The notes beneath the pieces are model-generated. The model was not told the DNA's origin. It searched no databases and was given only the letters and a program-made list of their open reading frames with translations. A stretch of 64,000 nucleotides of DNA from Myxococcus virescens (lineage in GTDB: Bacteria; Myxococcota; Myxococcia; Myxococcales; Myxococcaceae). The position numbers and the translations under genes were made by a program. Positions 39,946 to 51,172 of this stretch are shown piece by piece. The stretch's first letter is position 1; every line of letters begins with the position of its first letter. The stretch is taken from NCBI RefSeq assembly GCF_900101905.1, contig NZ_FNAJ01000007.1, positions 62,001 through 126,000 of the forward strand, written 5' to 3'.

Positions 39946-40464
39946 ATGAGCAGCGGGAGCGACAACATCCCGATGACCCCGTCCGGACTGCGCAAGCTGA
40001 AGGAGGAACTGAAGCACCTCCAGTCCGTCGAGCGGGGGAAGATCTCGCGCGAGATCGAGGTCGCTCGCGCACACGGTGACCTGCGCGAGAACGCGGAGTA
40101 CCACGCGGCGAAGGAGAAGCAGTCGCACATCGAGGGGCGCATCCTGACCCTCAACGACTGGATTGCGCGTGCGGAGGTCATCGACCCGGCGAAGCTGGGC
40201 GGCGACAAGGTCATTTTCGGGGCGACGGTGGACCTGCTCGATACCGAAACCGACAAGCCGGTGAGCTACCGGCTCGTGGGGGAGATCGAGGCAGACCTGA
40301 AGAAGCGGTGGATTGCCGTCACCTCACCGGTGGCGCGCGCGCTCATCGGCAAGAAGGTGGGTGACATCGCCACGGTTCAGAGCCCCGGCGGCGTGCGCGA
40401 GCTGGAAGTCCAGCAGATCCGCTTCGAGGAGCCCGAGGAAGAGGCCTCGGCGAGCCAGAGCTGA
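39946..40464 (+). CDS. greA: Transcript cleavage factor GreA
   Basis: 172 residues from ATG 39946, which follows GGAAGGAG by 8 bases. The coiled-coil N-terminal domain has the acidic tip in ARAHGDLRENAEYHAAKEKQ (the D-x-x-E active residues). The FKBP-like C-terminal domain has ATVDLLDTETDKPVSYRLVG and SPVARALIGKKVGD. GreA enters the secondary channel of RNA polymerase and rescues backtracked complexes. The acidic tail (EEPEEEASASQS) extends slightly beyond the family norm of about 158 residues. Confidence 0.97.
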   Translation: MSSGSDNIPMTPSGLRKLKEELKHLQSVERGKISREIEVARAHGDLRENAEYHAAKEKQSHIEGRILTLNDWIARAEVIDPAKLGGDKVIFGATVDLLDTETDKPVSYRLVGEIEADLKKRWIAVTSPVARALIGKKVGDIATVQSPGGVRELEVQQIRFEEPEEEASASQS

Positions 40465-40487
40465 GCCTCGGAAGCCGCAGTGAGTTG

Positions 40488-40530
40488 CCGGGGGAGCGGG
40501 CCAGGGCTCGCTTCCCCGGTCTCGTTTTGT
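40488..40530 (+). terminator. Terminator after greA
   Basis: An 11-bp stem (40488-40498 with 40509-40519, one G-U) has a 10-base loop and is followed by tctcgttttg. It separates greA from recG. Confidence 0.7.
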
Positions 40531-40576
40531 GGGAGACGTCATCCTCGTTCCGTAGGATGTACGGCGGAACCCCCGC

Positions 40577-43474
40577 GTGAACCACCCGCTCGCCAGCCTT
40601 GTTGGACCCCTCCGGTACGTGTGCCAGCGCGACTTCGCGATGCTGGCCACCGTGAAGTCGTTGCGCCCGGTGTTGGAGCGCGCGCTTGCCGGGGCCAGTG
40701 GCGTGGATGCACGGGCGCTGGACCACTTGAGGGCCGCGCTGCCCGACGTGGACCACGCCATGCCCGAGCGCCGCAAGGCCGCGCTGCGGCGCGTCGTGGC
40801 CGGGCTGAAGGTCAGCGGGGTGGAGCTGCCCGCGGAGCTGCACGGCGTGACGATGGAGGGCGCGGTTCCGGCTCGGCCGAGGTCCACGCAGGGCGCTCCG
40901 GTGGGCGCGGGAGGCACGACGCCCCCGGGGTATGTGCCGCCCTGGAAGTCGGCGGAGCCACTGCCCACGTCGGGCCCGCGGCCGGACGCGCCTCGAGGAC
41001 CGGCCTCGCGTGGAGCCTCGGCCCCCGCGCGCGGAAGCGGCGTTGAGGGCCCCATGCCGCGCATGAGCCCTGATGGGCCTCGGGGACGGCAGGCCGGAAT
41101 GGACTCGGACCTCCTGCCTGCCCGTCCACCGCGGATGGCGCCGGCGACGCGGCCACCGCAGTCGAACGTCGCCGCGCCGCAGCCCGCCACCGGGCGGCAG
41201 GGCGCGCCGTCGTCTCGGGCGAAGCCGGGGCTCCGTCAGGCCGCGCTCGACACGGGGCCAGAGGCGGTTCCCGGAGCGAAGACGCGCAAGGAGAAGGCGC
41301 AGCGAAAGAAGAAGCGGGCGGTCGCGGCGGAGGCCTCTCGCTCCGAGGCGAAGCTCCTCTCCATCGCGCCGCGCTCCGGGCCGCTGGCGTCGCCGCTGAA
41401 GACGCTGGGCAAGCGGCTGGGGCCCAGGCTCGTCTCGGCGCTCGACAAGAAGGGGCTGCGCCGCATGGGCGACATCCTCTTCATGCTGCCGCGCTGCTAC
41501 GAGGACCGCCGCCAGCTGCGCACCATCGCCGAACTGGAGCCCGGCGAGCGAGGCGTCACGGTGGGCATCGTCAAGGTGGCCGACTTCGTGGCGGGCCGTC
41601 AGGGCCGGCGCATGTTCCGCGCCGTCGTGGGGGACCGCTCGGGCAGCATCGCCGCCACGTACTTCAACGCGGGCCCCTGGTTGAAGAGCCGGTTCACCGT
41701 GGGCAAGCGCATCGTCCTCTCCGGCGAGGTCCGCGCCACCATGTCGGGCCGGGAGATGCCCCATCCGGAAATCGAACCGGCGGAGGACCTCGAGTCCACG
41801 ACGTCGGTCCACTTCAACCGCATCGTCCCCGTGTATCCGGGCTTCGAGCGCGGCGAGCAGCGCTCCTTCCGCGAGCTGACCTCCCGCGTGGGCGAGCAGT
41901 ACGCGCACGAACTGGATGACCCGCTGCCCGCCGACCTGCGCCGCCGCTTGGACCTGATGGGCCTGCCGGACGCGCTGCGCTTCATCCACTTCCCGCCAGG
42001 GGACGCGGACCTGGAGGCGCTCGACGCGCACCAGAGCCCCGCGCACCGGCGGCTCGCCTTCGACGAGCTGTTCTTCCTCCAACTGGGCATGGCCCTCAAG
42101 CGGCAGGGTGTGAAGGCGGAGGTCGGCATCTCCTTCGACGTGTCCGAGCCCCGGCTGGCGAAGGCGCGCAACGCGCTGCCGTTCCAGCTCACCGGCGCGC
42201 AGGCGCGGGTGGTGGAGGAGCTCTGCTGGGACATGGCGCGCCCGGAGCCCATGAACCGGCTGGTCCAGGGAGACGTGGGCAGCGGCAAGACGGCGGTAGC
42301 CATGGTCTCCGCCCTCATCGCACTGCAGGCCGGCTACCAGGTGGCCGTCATGGCGCCCACGGAAATCCTCGCTGAGCAGCACGAGCGCAACTTCCGCAAG
42401 GTGATGGAGCCGCTGGGCTACCGCGTGGGCCTGGTGAGCGCGGCGGGCACGGCGAAGGCCAAGCGCCAGGTGCGCGAGGCCGTGGCCCGAGGCGAAATTC
42501 ATCTGGCCGTGGGCACGCACGCGCTGCTTCAGGCAGACGTCTCCTTCGAACGCCTGGGCCTGGTCGTCATCGACGAACAGCACCGCTTCGGCGTGCTCCA
42601 GCGCCACACGCTGATGAGCAAGGGGCCCAAGCCGGATGTGCTGGTGATGACGGCCACGCCCATTCCCCGCACGCTGGCCATGACGCTGTACGGCGACCTG
42701 GACTTGTCCGTCATCGACCAGCTTCCGCCGGGCCGCACGCCCATTCAAACGCGGGTGTTCAACGACAAGCAGCGCGCGCTCGTCTACGAGTCCGTGGGCG
42801 CGCAGCTGGCCAAGGGGCACCAAGCCTACGTCGTCTACCCGCTGGTGGAGGAGTCGGAGAAGCTGGACCTGGAGGACGCCACGCGCGGCGTGGAGAAGCT
42901 CCGGAAGGTGTTCCCCGACGCGAAGGTGGGGCTGCTGCACGGACGGATGAAGGCGGAGGAGAAGGACTCCGTCATGGAGGACTTCCGCGAGAAGCGCCTG
43001 CACCTGCTCGTCTGCACCACGGTGGTGGAGGTGGGCGTGGACGTGCCCAACGCCTCCGTGATGGTGGTGGAATCCGCCGAGCGCTTCGGCCTGTCACAGC
43101 TTCACCAGCTCAGGGGCCGGGTGGGGCGCGGCGCGGCGGCGAGCTTCTGCCACCTGGTGGCCGGGAGCGCCCGCTCCTGGGAGTCCGCCGAGCGCCTGAC
43201 GGTGATGGAGCAGAGCAGCGACGGCTTCGTCATCGCGGAGAAGGACCTGGAGATTCGAGGCCCGGGTGAATTCCTGGGCACGCGCCAGAGTGGCCTGCCC
43301 GAGCTGGCGGTGGCCAACCTGGCGCGGGATGGCGACCTGCTCTCCATGGCGCAGTCCGAGGCCCGGCGCATCCTGGAGAAGGACCCGGACATGAAGGCGA
43401 AGGAGAACCAGGGCCTCGTGAAGGCGCTCGAGGAACGCTGGGAAGGGCGGCTCGCGCTCGCGCGGGTGGGTTAG
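40577..43474 (+). CDS. recG: ATP-dependent DNA helicase RecG with long N-terminal extension
   Basis: 965 residues against about 690-700 for E. coli RecG. Residues 1-270 are an added helical start followed by a Pro/Ala/Arg-rich linker (to about 260). The wedge (OB) domain follows (LEPGERGVTVGIVKVADFV), then the helicase core: QGDVGSGKTAVA (Walker A), VVIDEQHRFGV (DEQH box), TATPIPRTLA, and LLHGRMKAEEKDSVM. Last come QLRGRVGRG (motif VI) and LEIRGPGEFLGTRQSG, specific to RecG. It remodels stalled forks and branched DNA. The GTG start is the first plausible one in frame. Confidence 0.95.
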   Translation: MNHPLASLVGPLRYVCQRDFAMLATVKSLRPVLERALAGASGVDARALDHLRAALPDVDHAMPERRKAALRRVVAGLKVSGVELPAELHGVTMEGAVPARPRSTQGAPVGAGGTTPPGYVPPWKSAEPLPTSGPRPDAPRGPASRGASAPARGSGVEGPMPRMSPDGPRGRQAGMDSDLLPARPPRMAPATRPPQSNVAAPQPATGRQGAPSSRAKPGLRQAALDTGPEAVPGAKTRKEKAQRKKKRAVAAEASRSEAKLLSIAPRSGPLASPLKTLGKRLGPRLVSALDKKGLRRMGDILFMLPRCYEDRRQLRTIAELEPGERGVTVGIVKVADFVAGRQGRRMFRAVVGDRSGSIAATYFNAGPWLKSRFTVGKRIVLSGEVRATMSGREMPHPEIEPAEDLESTTSVHFNRIVPVYPGFERGEQRSFRELTSRVGEQYAHELDDPLPADLRRRLDLMGLPDALRFIHFPPGDADLEALDAHQSPAHRRLAFDELFFLQLGMALKRQGVKAEVGISFDVSEPRLAKARNALPFQLTGAQARVVEELCWDMARPEPMNRLVQGDVGSGKTAVAMVSALIALQAGYQVAVMAPTEILAEQHERNFRKVMEPLGYRVGLVSAAGTAKAKRQVREAVARGEIHLAVGTHALLQADVSFERLGLVVIDEQHRFGVLQRHTLMSKGPKPDVLVMTATPIPRTLAMTLYGDLDLSVIDQLPPGRTPIQTRVFNDKQRALVYESVGAQLAKGHQAYVVYPLVEESEKLDLEDATRGVEKLRKVFPDAKVGLLHGRMKAEEKDSVMEDFREKRLHLLVCTTVVEVGVDVPNASVMVVESAERFGLSQLHQLRGRVGRGAAASFCHLVAGSARSWESAERLTVMEQSSDGFVIAEKDLEIRGPGEFLGTRQSGLPELAVANLARDGDLLSMAQSEARRILEKDPDMKAKENQGLVKALEERWEGRLALARVG

Positions 43475-43501
43475 GGCGCCCGTCATGACTAGGCTAGGGG
43501 C

Positions 43502-44140
43502 ATGGGTGACTGGGGAAGGGCCGACTACCTGTCGCGGCACGGCATCAAGGACGCGCGAGTCCTGGAGGCCATCGCTCGGCTGAGCCGCGCGGACTTCGTG
43601 CCGGAGGACCTGCGCGAAGAGGCGAGCGCGGACTCGCCGCTGCCCATCGGGCATGGGCAGACCATCAGCCAGCCCTATGTCGTGGCGCTGATGACGGAGG
43701 CGCTCCAACTGCAGGGGGACGAGCGGGTCCTCGAAATCGGCACTGGCTCGGGCTACCAGACGGCGCTGCTGTCCCTGCTGTGCAGAGAGGTCTACTCCGT
43801 GGAAATCGTCCCCGAGCTGGCCCAATCGGCGCGAGAGGTGTTGCGGCGGCAGGGCTTCGAAAATGTCTCGTTCCGGGAAGGAGACGGCTCACTGGGCTGG
43901 CCGGACCAGGCGCCCTTCGACGCCATCCTCGCCGCCGCGGCGCCACCAGACGTTCCGCTTCAGCTCCTTTCCCAGCTCAAGCCGGGCGGACGCATGCTCA
44001 TTCCGGTGGGCCCCCAGGGGGGCACCCAGCAACTGCTGCGCATCCAGCGCGCCCTCCGGCCCGGAGAGGTGCCCCAGGTGGAGTCCCTGCTGCCGGTTCG
44101 CTTCGTTCCCATGACGGGGCAGCCGCTCTCGCAGGGGTGA
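43502..44140 (+). CDS. pcm: Protein-L-isoaspartate O-methyltransferase
   Basis: 212 residues. Family motifs are in order: RADFVPEDLREEASADSPLPIGHGQTISQPYVVALMTE (acceptor-site region), VLEIGTGSGYQTALLS (SAM motif I), VYSVEIVPELAQSA, and GGRMLIPVGPQGGTQQLL. It methylates isoaspartyl residues to start repair of aged proteins, useful in long-lived spores. It follows recG by 27 bases and is probably co-transcribed with it. Confidence 0.96.
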   Translation: MGDWGRADYLSRHGIKDARVLEAIARLSRADFVPEDLREEASADSPLPIGHGQTISQPYVVALMTEALQLQGDERVLEIGTGSGYQTALLSLLCREVYSVEIVPELAQSAREVLRRQGFENVSFREGDGSLGWPDQAPFDAILAAAAPPDVPLQLLSQLKPGGRMLIPVGPQGGTQQLLRIQRALRPGEVPQVESLLPVRFVPMTGQPLSQG

Positions 44141-44240
44141 CCTCCTGGGCTCGGGTGGCTCCTGACCCAGCGAGGCGGGAGGCAGGCTCTCTATCCGCTT
44201 GCTCGCCATGTCGGCGGCGGCCCGCTAACGTTCGCACATC

Positions 44241-44800
44241 ATGATCATCTGTCCGCTCTGCGACCACGTTCAGCCCGAAGGGACGGAGTGCGACGTCTGC
44301 GGCAAGCGGTTCCCCGCGGCCGTGGCGGAGACCGCGCCCATCGCGACGTTGCCGGAGCTGGAGGTGACACCGCATGCCGGAGGCCGCGCGCCGGTGGTCG
44401 CGGCCGTGTTGCCCGACCTGGACGTGACGCGGCTCCGTTCCGGGCCCGATCTGCCGGCGCAGGTGGTTCCCGACCTGCAACTGACACGCGCCCGGGACTT
44501 GGGGGCTGTTCCGGTGACGCCCATGCCCGAGCTGGACACCGGACGTGCCCCGGACGATGGCGTTCGCACCGCCGCGCCGCTGGGCGCCGTCGTCTGCCGT
44601 TACTGCCGCATCACCCAGGCCGAGGGCCTGCTCTGCGACAACTGCGGCATGCGCCTGCCTCGGGCGAAGCCCACCGTGGCAGCGGCGCCTGGACGGCCGT
44701 CTGGCGACGACGATGGCTGGCGCTCTTGTGCATCGTGTCATACTCGCGTGCGGCCCGGTAAGGCCTGTCCGGAGTGTGGCACGCGGGCACAGGAGGAGGC

Positions 44801-44804
<4 letters not shown>
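44241..44804 (+). CDS. Triple zinc-ribbon protein with repeated P-[DE]-L-x-x-T motifs
   Basis: 187 residues. Three Cys-x2-Cys pairs of pairs are seen: [18 protein letters not shown] (residues 4-21), [18 protein letters not shown] (about 117-134) and [18 protein letters not shown] (about 164-181). The linker between the first two carries four related blocks ([32 protein letters not shown]). No enzyme domain is present, so the protein is likely an adaptor. Its stop overlaps the start of thrC (ATGA), so the two are translationally coupled. Function unknown. Confidence 0.82.
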
Positions 44805-46141
<1,337 letters not shown>

Positions 46142-46174
46142 ACCACGGGCCCGGTCCGCCCGGCGAGGGGCGCG

Positions 46175-47296
46175 TCAGTCCGGCTGGAGCGGGACGCGCT
46201 TCTCGATGGTGAGACCGAAGCCCGCGAGCCCGCGGTAGGTGATGTCCGAGTTGGTCATCACCTGGAGCGTGTGGATGCCCAGGTCGGTGAGAATCTGGCA
46301 GCCCATGCCCAGGTCACGCGACTCCTGGGGGCCACGCGTGGGGCCGCTGCTGCCGTCGTTGTTGCGCTTGTGGTGGATGCCGAAGTCGTCCCCGTGCATG
46401 CCAGGCAGGTACACCAGCACGCCGGAGCCTTCGCGGGCGATGCGCGCCAGCGCCTGATCCAGCAGCACGTTGCAGTTGCACGTCGGGGAGCCGAACACGT
46501 CACCCAGGGCACAGGCCGCGTGCAGGCGCACCAGGGTGCTGGGCCGCGCCGCCGGGTCGCCCTTCACCAGGACCAGGGACTTCACACCGTCGGGCAGCCA
46601 CGAATAGGTGAGGGCGGTGAACTCACCGTAGCGGGTGTTGACGGTCTGCTGGCCGGGCTCGCGGCGCACCAGCCGGTCCTTCCGGCGGCGGTACTCGATG
46701 AGGTCCGCGATGGTGATGAGCGACAGCTTGTGCTCGCGGGCGAAGACCTTGAGGTCCGGCATCCGCATCATGGTGCCGTCGTCCTTCACCAGCTCGCAGA
46801 GGATGCCGGAGGCGGACAGGCCGGCGAGGCGGGACAGGTCCACGGTGGCCTCGGTGTGGCCGGCCCGGCGGAGGACGCCGCCCTCACGGTAGCGGAGCGG
46901 GAAGATGTGCCCGGGGCGCAGGAAGTCATCGGCCTTGCTGGAAGGGTCCACCAGGGCACGGATGGTCTTCGCGCGGTCCGCCGCGGAGACGCCCGTGTGG
47001 GTGCCGTGGCGGTAGTCCACGGAGACGGTGAAGGCGGTGCGATGGGATTCGGTGTTGTCCGACACCATCTGCGGGAGGCGGAGCTCGTCCAGCCGCTCCG
47101 CCAGCATGGGCATGCAGACGATGCCGCTGGTGTGGCGCACCATGAAGGCCAGGTGCTCGGGCGTCACCTTCTCCGCGGCCATGATGAGGTCGCCCTCATT
47201 CTCGCGGTCCTCATCGTCGGCGACGATGACGAACTTGCCCTCCTGGATGTCACGGATGGCGTCGTCGATGGAGGAGATCTCGCTGGCGTGACTCAT
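46175..47296 (-). CDS. ribBA: RibBA-type riboflavin protein: DHBP synthase fused to a degenerate GTP cyclohydrolase II domain
   Basis: 373 residues from ATG 47296. The N-terminal half is a complete 3,4-dihydroxy-2-butanone-4-phosphate synthase: VIVADDEDRENEGDLIMAAE, RTAFTVSVDYRHGTHTGVSAADRA, RRAGHTEATVDLSRLAGL. The C-terminal half keeps the zinc Cys set of GTP cyclohydrolase II (AACALGDVFGSPTCNC) and an Arg in QESRDLGMGCQIL. The usual RQEGRGIGL loop reads PGMHGDDFGIHH instead. The first activity is therefore secure; the second is doubtful. No FMN riboswitch is evident in the short upstream region. Confidence 0.88.
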   Translation of the reverse strand: MSHASEISSIDDAIRDIQEGKFVIVADDEDRENEGDLIMAAEKVTPEHLAFMVRHTSGIVCMPMLAERLDELRLPQMVSDNTESHRTAFTVSVDYRHGTHTGVSAADRAKTIRALVDPSSKADDFLRPGHIFPLRYREGGVLRRAGHTEATVDLSRLAGLSASGILCELVKDDGTMMRMPDLKVFAREHKLSLITIADLIEYRRRKDRLVRREPGQQTVNTRYGEFTALTYSWLPDGVKSLVLVKGDPAARPSTLVRLHAACALGDVFGSPTCNCNVLLDQALARIAREGSGVLVYLPGMHGDDFGIHHKRNNDGSSGPTRGPQESRDLGMGCQILTDLGIHTLQVMTNSDITYRGLAGFGLTIEKRVPLQPD

Positions 47297-47503
47297 GGAG
47301 GTTTCGGTCCGGGCGGAGGGCTGCATGAGTCGCGCATGTAGCGTGGGCGACGGTGGCTCGCAAGCCAACCGGTAGCCGGGCGCATGTGGGGATGATGGCG
47401 GGGATGAGGTTGGCAGGGGGTCGTTGGAGGGCCTACGGCTGGCTGGTGGGTAGACGCCGACTCGACGTGACGGGCGCAGTGATGTAGGGTGCTTGGCGCC
47501 GTG

Positions 47504-47842
47504 ATGACTTCCAATACCCAGGAACTCCGGGCTCGGCTCGACCAGCTCCAGGCCAGTCTTTCCACCCGCGAGAGCACGACACGCTTCGCCCGCGCGGGGG
47601 TGTCCACCGTCATTGCCCTCCTGGTGGGTGGGGCGTCGGGCAAGCTCTTCTACGATTCTCTTCGCACGCCCCTGCTGGCGTGGGCGGCGGCCCTGGTGTC
47701 CGTGTCGCTGCTCGTCTACGCCTTCATCAGCTACCGCTCGGGCCGGAAGTTCCTGGTGGATGAGCTGAAGCAATACGAGTCGATGCTGGCCCTTCGCAGC
47801 GAGCTGCGGCTGGACGACCCCTCGGCGCTGCTTCCCCGGTGA
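47504..47842 (+). CDS. Small membrane protein, unknown function
   Basis: 112 residues from ATG 47504. A helical N-terminus (NTQELRARLDQLQASLSTRES) is followed by two membrane helices (VSTVIALLVGGASGKLFY and LAWAAALVSVSLLVYAFISY) and a short cytoplasmic tail. No family is recognised. The stop overlaps the GTG start of tmk by four bases (GTGA), so the two are translationally coupled. Confidence 0.72.
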   Translation: MTSNTQELRARLDQLQASLSTRESTTRFARAGVSTVIALLVGGASGKLFYDSLRTPLLAWAAALVSVSLLVYAFISYRSGRKFLVDELKQYESMLALRSELRLDDPSALLPR

Positions 47843-48504
47843 GCGCCGCCCGGAAGAAGGCCACCGCGCGCCGTCCTGGGCGTTTCATCGTCCTGGAAGG
47901 ACTGGATGGGGCTGGTACCACGACGCAGGTGGAGCGGCTTGCCGCGGCCCTGCGCGCGGAGGGGCACTCGGTGCTGACCACGCGGGAGCCGTCTGACGGC
48001 CCCGTGGGGACGATGATTCGCCAGGCGCTCACGGGCCGGTTGGGACTGCCCGGTGGGGCGGGCCCGCTGGCGCCGGAGACGCTGGCGTTGCTGTTCGCCG
48101 CGGACCGGACGGACCACCTCACGGCCCGGGTGCTCCCGGCGCTGGCGGCGGGCCAGATTGTCCTGTGTGACCGCTACGTCCTGTCGTCCCTGGCCTACCA
48201 GGGCGCGTCGCTGCCCATGGAATGGGTGGAGGCGGTGAATGCGTGCGCGGTGTCGCCGGACCTGACGCTGTTCGTCGGCGTGGCGCCGGAGGTGGCGGCA
48301 CGGCGCCGCAAGGCACGCGGCGGGACGGCGGAGCTGTTCGAGGCGGACGAGGCTCAGCGGCGGATTGCGAAGCAGTACGTAGCCGCCATCCGCCGCCGGG
48401 AGCAGCACGAGCGCATCGTCCACATCGACGGCGAGCAGGGCATCGAGGCCGTGACGACCGCGTCGTTGGTAGAGATTCGCAAGCTGCTGGCCCGCAAGCG
48501 CTGA
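47839..48504 (+). CDS. tmk: Thymidylate kinase with altered P-loop
   Basis: 221 residues from a GTG start. Thymidylate kinase features are FIVLEGLDGAG..TTQVERLAAAL (P-loop region), TTREPSDGPVG, CDRYVLSSLAYQG (the DRY/DRF motif) and the Arg-rich LID RRRKARGG. The P-loop reads GLDGAGTTTQ, with Thr where the phosphate-binding Lys normally stands. It phosphorylates dTMP to dTDP for DNA synthesis. The Lys replacement may be compensated by LID arginines or mark a distinct sub-branch. Confidence 0.9.
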   Translation: MSAARKKATARRPGRFIVLEGLDGAGTTTQVERLAAALRAEGHSVLTTREPSDGPVGTMIRQALTGRLGLPGGAGPLAPETLALLFAADRTDHLTARVLPALAAGQIVLCDRYVLSSLAYQGASLPMEWVEAVNACAVSPDLTLFVGVAPEVAARRRKARGGTAELFEADEAQRRIAKQYVAAIRRREQHERIVHIDGEQGIEAVTTASLVEIRKLLARKR

Positions 48505-48656
48505 GCGGTCTGGGGCGGTATTCCCGCCCGGCGGTTGCGGGATGACCGCGTGGCGGACCCAAGCCTCGCCACGCGGACAAATCCACCTCCTGCTGCTTCG
48601 TGTCGCTCGTCTCCAGCACGAGCGCCGCCCGGGCCGAGAATCCGGCGGGGCGGCGG

Positions 48657-51122
48657 TCAGAGGTCCAGCCGCCTCAGCCGCAGGGCGTTGCCGATGACGG
48701 AGACGGACGAGACGCTCATCGCCGCGCTGGCAATCATGGGGCTCAGCAGCAGTCCGAAGAACGGGTAGAGGACCCCCGCTGCGATGGGGACGCCGAGCAC
48801 GTTGTAGATGAACGCGAAGAAGAGGTTCTGGCGGATGTTGTGCACGGTGCCCCGGCTCAGGTGCCGGGCGCGGACGATGCCGCGGAGGTCACCCTTCACC
48901 AGCGTGACGGCGGCGCTCTCCATGGCGATGTCAGTGCCCGTGCCCATGGCGATGCCCACGTTGGCCTGGGCGAGCGCAGGCGCGTCGTTCACCCCGTCTC
49001 CGGCCATGGCCACCACGTGCCCTTCGGCCTGGAGGCGCTTCACCATCTCGTTCTTCTCCTCGGGGCGCACCTCCGCGTGGACTTCGTCGATGCCCAGGCG
49101 CCGGGCCACCGCCTCCGCCGTCGTCCGGCTGTCACCCGTGAGCATCACGAGGCGCAGCCCATCGGCACGGAGCTGCTGAACGGCTTCGGGGGTGCTGGCC
49201 TTCACCGGGTCGGCCACGCCCAGCAGCCCGGCCGGCTTTCCGTCCACGGCGACGAACATCACCGTCTGCCCTTCTCGCCTCAGGGCCTCCGCCCTCTCCA
49301 GGAACGCCCCTGCCTCGATGCCGAGTCCCTCGAGCAGCCGGGCATTCCCGAGCGCCACCTGCGCACCATCCACACGCCCCGTCACGCCCTGGCCTGTCAC
49401 GGACTTGAAGCCGTGTGTCTCCGTGAGGACGGCACCCCGTGCCTCTGCGCCCTTCACGATGGCGGACGCGAGCGGGTGCTCGCTCCCGCGCTCGATGCTG
49501 CCGGCGAGGTGAAGCAGCCGCGCCTCGTCGAAACCAGGGGCGGTCACCACCGTGGTGAGGCTCGGCCTGCCCTCGGTGAGGGTGCCCGTCTTGTCGACGA
49601 CGAGGGTGTCCACCTTCGCCAGTTCCTCGAGCGCCGCCGCGTCCCGGATGAGGACGCCGGCCTGCGCACCACGCCCCATGCCCACCACGATGGAGATGGG
49701 CGTGGCCAGGCCCAGGGCACACGGGCACGCGATGATGAGGACGGCCACGGCGTTGACCAGCGCGTGGGCGAGCCGGGGCTCGGGTCCCCACATGCTCCAG
49801 ATGAACGCCGTCAGGACGGCGATGACCACCACCGCGGGCACGAACCACCCGGAGACGGTGTCGGCCAGACGCTGGATGGGGGCCCGGCTGCGCTGGGCCT
49901 CGGCCACCCGCTGTACGATTTGGGAGAGGAGCGTGTCGCGGCCGACACGCTCGGCCCGCATCACGAAGCCGCCGGTGCCGTTGACCGTCCCTCCTGTTAC
50001 GCGGCTGCCAGGTGTCTTCTCGGAGGGAATCGGCTCACCCGTCACCATGGACTCGTCCACGGCGCTCTCGCCCTCCAGGACCACGCCATCCACGGGAACC
50101 TTCTCTCCCGGTCGGACGCGGAGGCGGTCACCCACGTGGACCCTGTCCAGCGCCACGTCCTCTTCGCGCCCGTCCTCGCGCAGCAGCCGCGCCGTCTTCG
50201 GAGCCAGCCCGAGCAGCGCCTTCAAGGCTCCCGAGGTGGCATGACGGGCTCGGAGCTCCAGCACCTGCCCCAGCAGCACCAGCGTGGTGATGACCGCCGC
50301 GGCCTCGAAGTACAAGGGAACGTGGCCACCGTGGCCGGTGAAGGCGTGGGGCAGGAGGCCGGGGAAGAGGGTGGCGAAGACGCTGAAGCCGTAGGCGGCG
50401 CCCGTCCCAAGGGCAATCAGCGTGAACATGTTGAGGTGCCGGTTGCGCACCGACGCCCAGCCCCGCTGGAAGAAGGGCCAGCCCCCCCACAGCACCACGG
50501 GCGTCGCCAGGGCGAACTGCACCCAGGCCATGAGCGGCCCTGGGATGAGGCGCTGGATGGGCTGGCCCGGAATCATCTCGGACATGCCCAGGACGAACAC
50601 AGGGAGCGAGAGGGCAACGCTCACCCAGAAGCGCCGCCGCATGTCGAGGTACTCCGGGTCGGGTGCGTCCTCGAGGGTGACGGTCCGTGGCTCCAGGGCC
50701 ATGCCGCAGATGGGGCACGCCCCCGGCTCGGGACGCACGATCTCCGGGTGCATCGGGCAGACGTACTCGGTGCGCGTCTGGAGGACCGGCTGCTCGGGCT
50801 CGAGGGCCATGCCGCACTTGGGGCAGGTGCCGGGATGGTCCTGCCGCACCTCGGGGTCCATCGGGCAGATGTACAGGGTGCCCGCGGGGGCAGGCTCCGG
50901 CGGCTGGGGCTCGGGCGCGAGGTACTTTCGCGGCTCGGCCGTGAACTTCTCGCGGCACTTCGGGTTGCAGAAGAAGTACGTGTGCCCCTCGTGCACGTGG
51001 CTGCCGCCCTTCGGTGCCTGGGGATCCACGAACATGCCGCAGACGGGGTCCTTCGCCTTGCCCTCCGGCAGCTGCGGAGGGTGGTGTCCGGTGTGAGCTT
51101 CTGGGGGGAGATGAGTCGTCAT
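48657..51122 (-). CDS. Copper-type P1B ATPase with YHS and two metal-binding Cys domains
   Basis: 821 residues from ATG 51122. The cytoplasmic N-terminus has a YHS domain ([25 protein letters not shown]) and two CP[MI]CG-type metal-binding modules ([22 protein letters not shown] and [22 protein letters not shown], each shown in part), not an HMA domain. The ATPase core is complete: transmembrane [11 protein letters not shown], phosphorylation site DKTGTLTEG, the TGE actuator loop in [18 protein letters not shown] and [14 protein letters not shown] with [15 protein letters not shown] indicates Cu(I)/Ag(I) export (P1B-1). An ECF-like promoter (51147-51172) lies just upstream. Confidence 0.93.
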   Translation of the reverse strand: MTTHLPPEAHTGHHPPQLPEGKAKDPVCGMFVDPQAPKGGSHVHEGHTYFFCNPKCREKFTAEPRKYLAPEPQPPEPAPAGTLYICPMDPEVRQDHPGTCPKCGMALEPEQPVLQTRTEYVCPMHPEIVRPEPGACPICGMALEPRTVTLEDAPDPEYLDMRRRFWVSVALSLPVFVLGMSEMIPGQPIQRLIPGPLMAWVQFALATPVVLWGGWPFFQRGWASVRNRHLNMFTLIALGTGAAYGFSVFATLFPGLLPHAFTGHGGHVPLYFEAAAVITTLVLLGQVLELRARHATSGALKALLGLAPKTARLLREDGREEDVALDRVHVGDRLRVRPGEKVPVDGVVLEGESAVDESMVTGEPIPSEKTPGSRVTGGTVNGTGGFVMRAERVGRDTLLSQIVQRVAEAQRSRAPIQRLADTVSGWFVPAVVVIAVLTAFIWSMWGPEPRLAHALVNAVAVLIIACPCALGLATPISIVVGMGRGAQAGVLIRDAAALEELAKVDTLVVDKTGTLTEGRPSLTTVVTAPGFDEARLLHLAGSIERGSEHPLASAIVKGAEARGAVLTETHGFKSVTGQGVTGRVDGAQVALGNARLLEGLGIEAGAFLERAEALRREGQTVMFVAVDGKPAGLLGVADPVKASTPEAVQQLRADGLRLVMLTGDSRTTAEAVARRLGIDEVHAEVRPEEKNEMVKRLQAEGHVVAMAGDGVNDAPALAQANVGIAMGTGTDIAMESAAVTLVKGDLRGIVRARHLSRGTVHNIRQNLFFAFIYNVLGVPIAAGVLYPFFGLLLSPMIASAAMSVSSVSVIGNALRLRRLDL

Positions 51123-51146
51123 CGTCGCGCTTCCTTTGCCGGGGAT

Positions 51147-51172
51147 CACGAAGCACCCCGTTCCTTCTTACA
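51147..51172 (-). promoter_or_regulatory. ECF-type promoter TGTAAG-N16-CGTG for the YHS-type ATPase gene
   Basis: On the minus strand, TGTAAG (51172-51167), 16 bases, then CGTGAT from 51150. It matches three other sites in the copper island in both boxes and exact spacing, apart from the last base of the -10 core. It lies 25 bases before the start codon, so the untranslated leader would be short. Confidence 0.55.

Noticed and set aside
46150..47500. FMN riboswitch upstream of ribBA
   Set aside because: No conserved RFN-type stem sequences were seen in the region upstream of the start at 47296.
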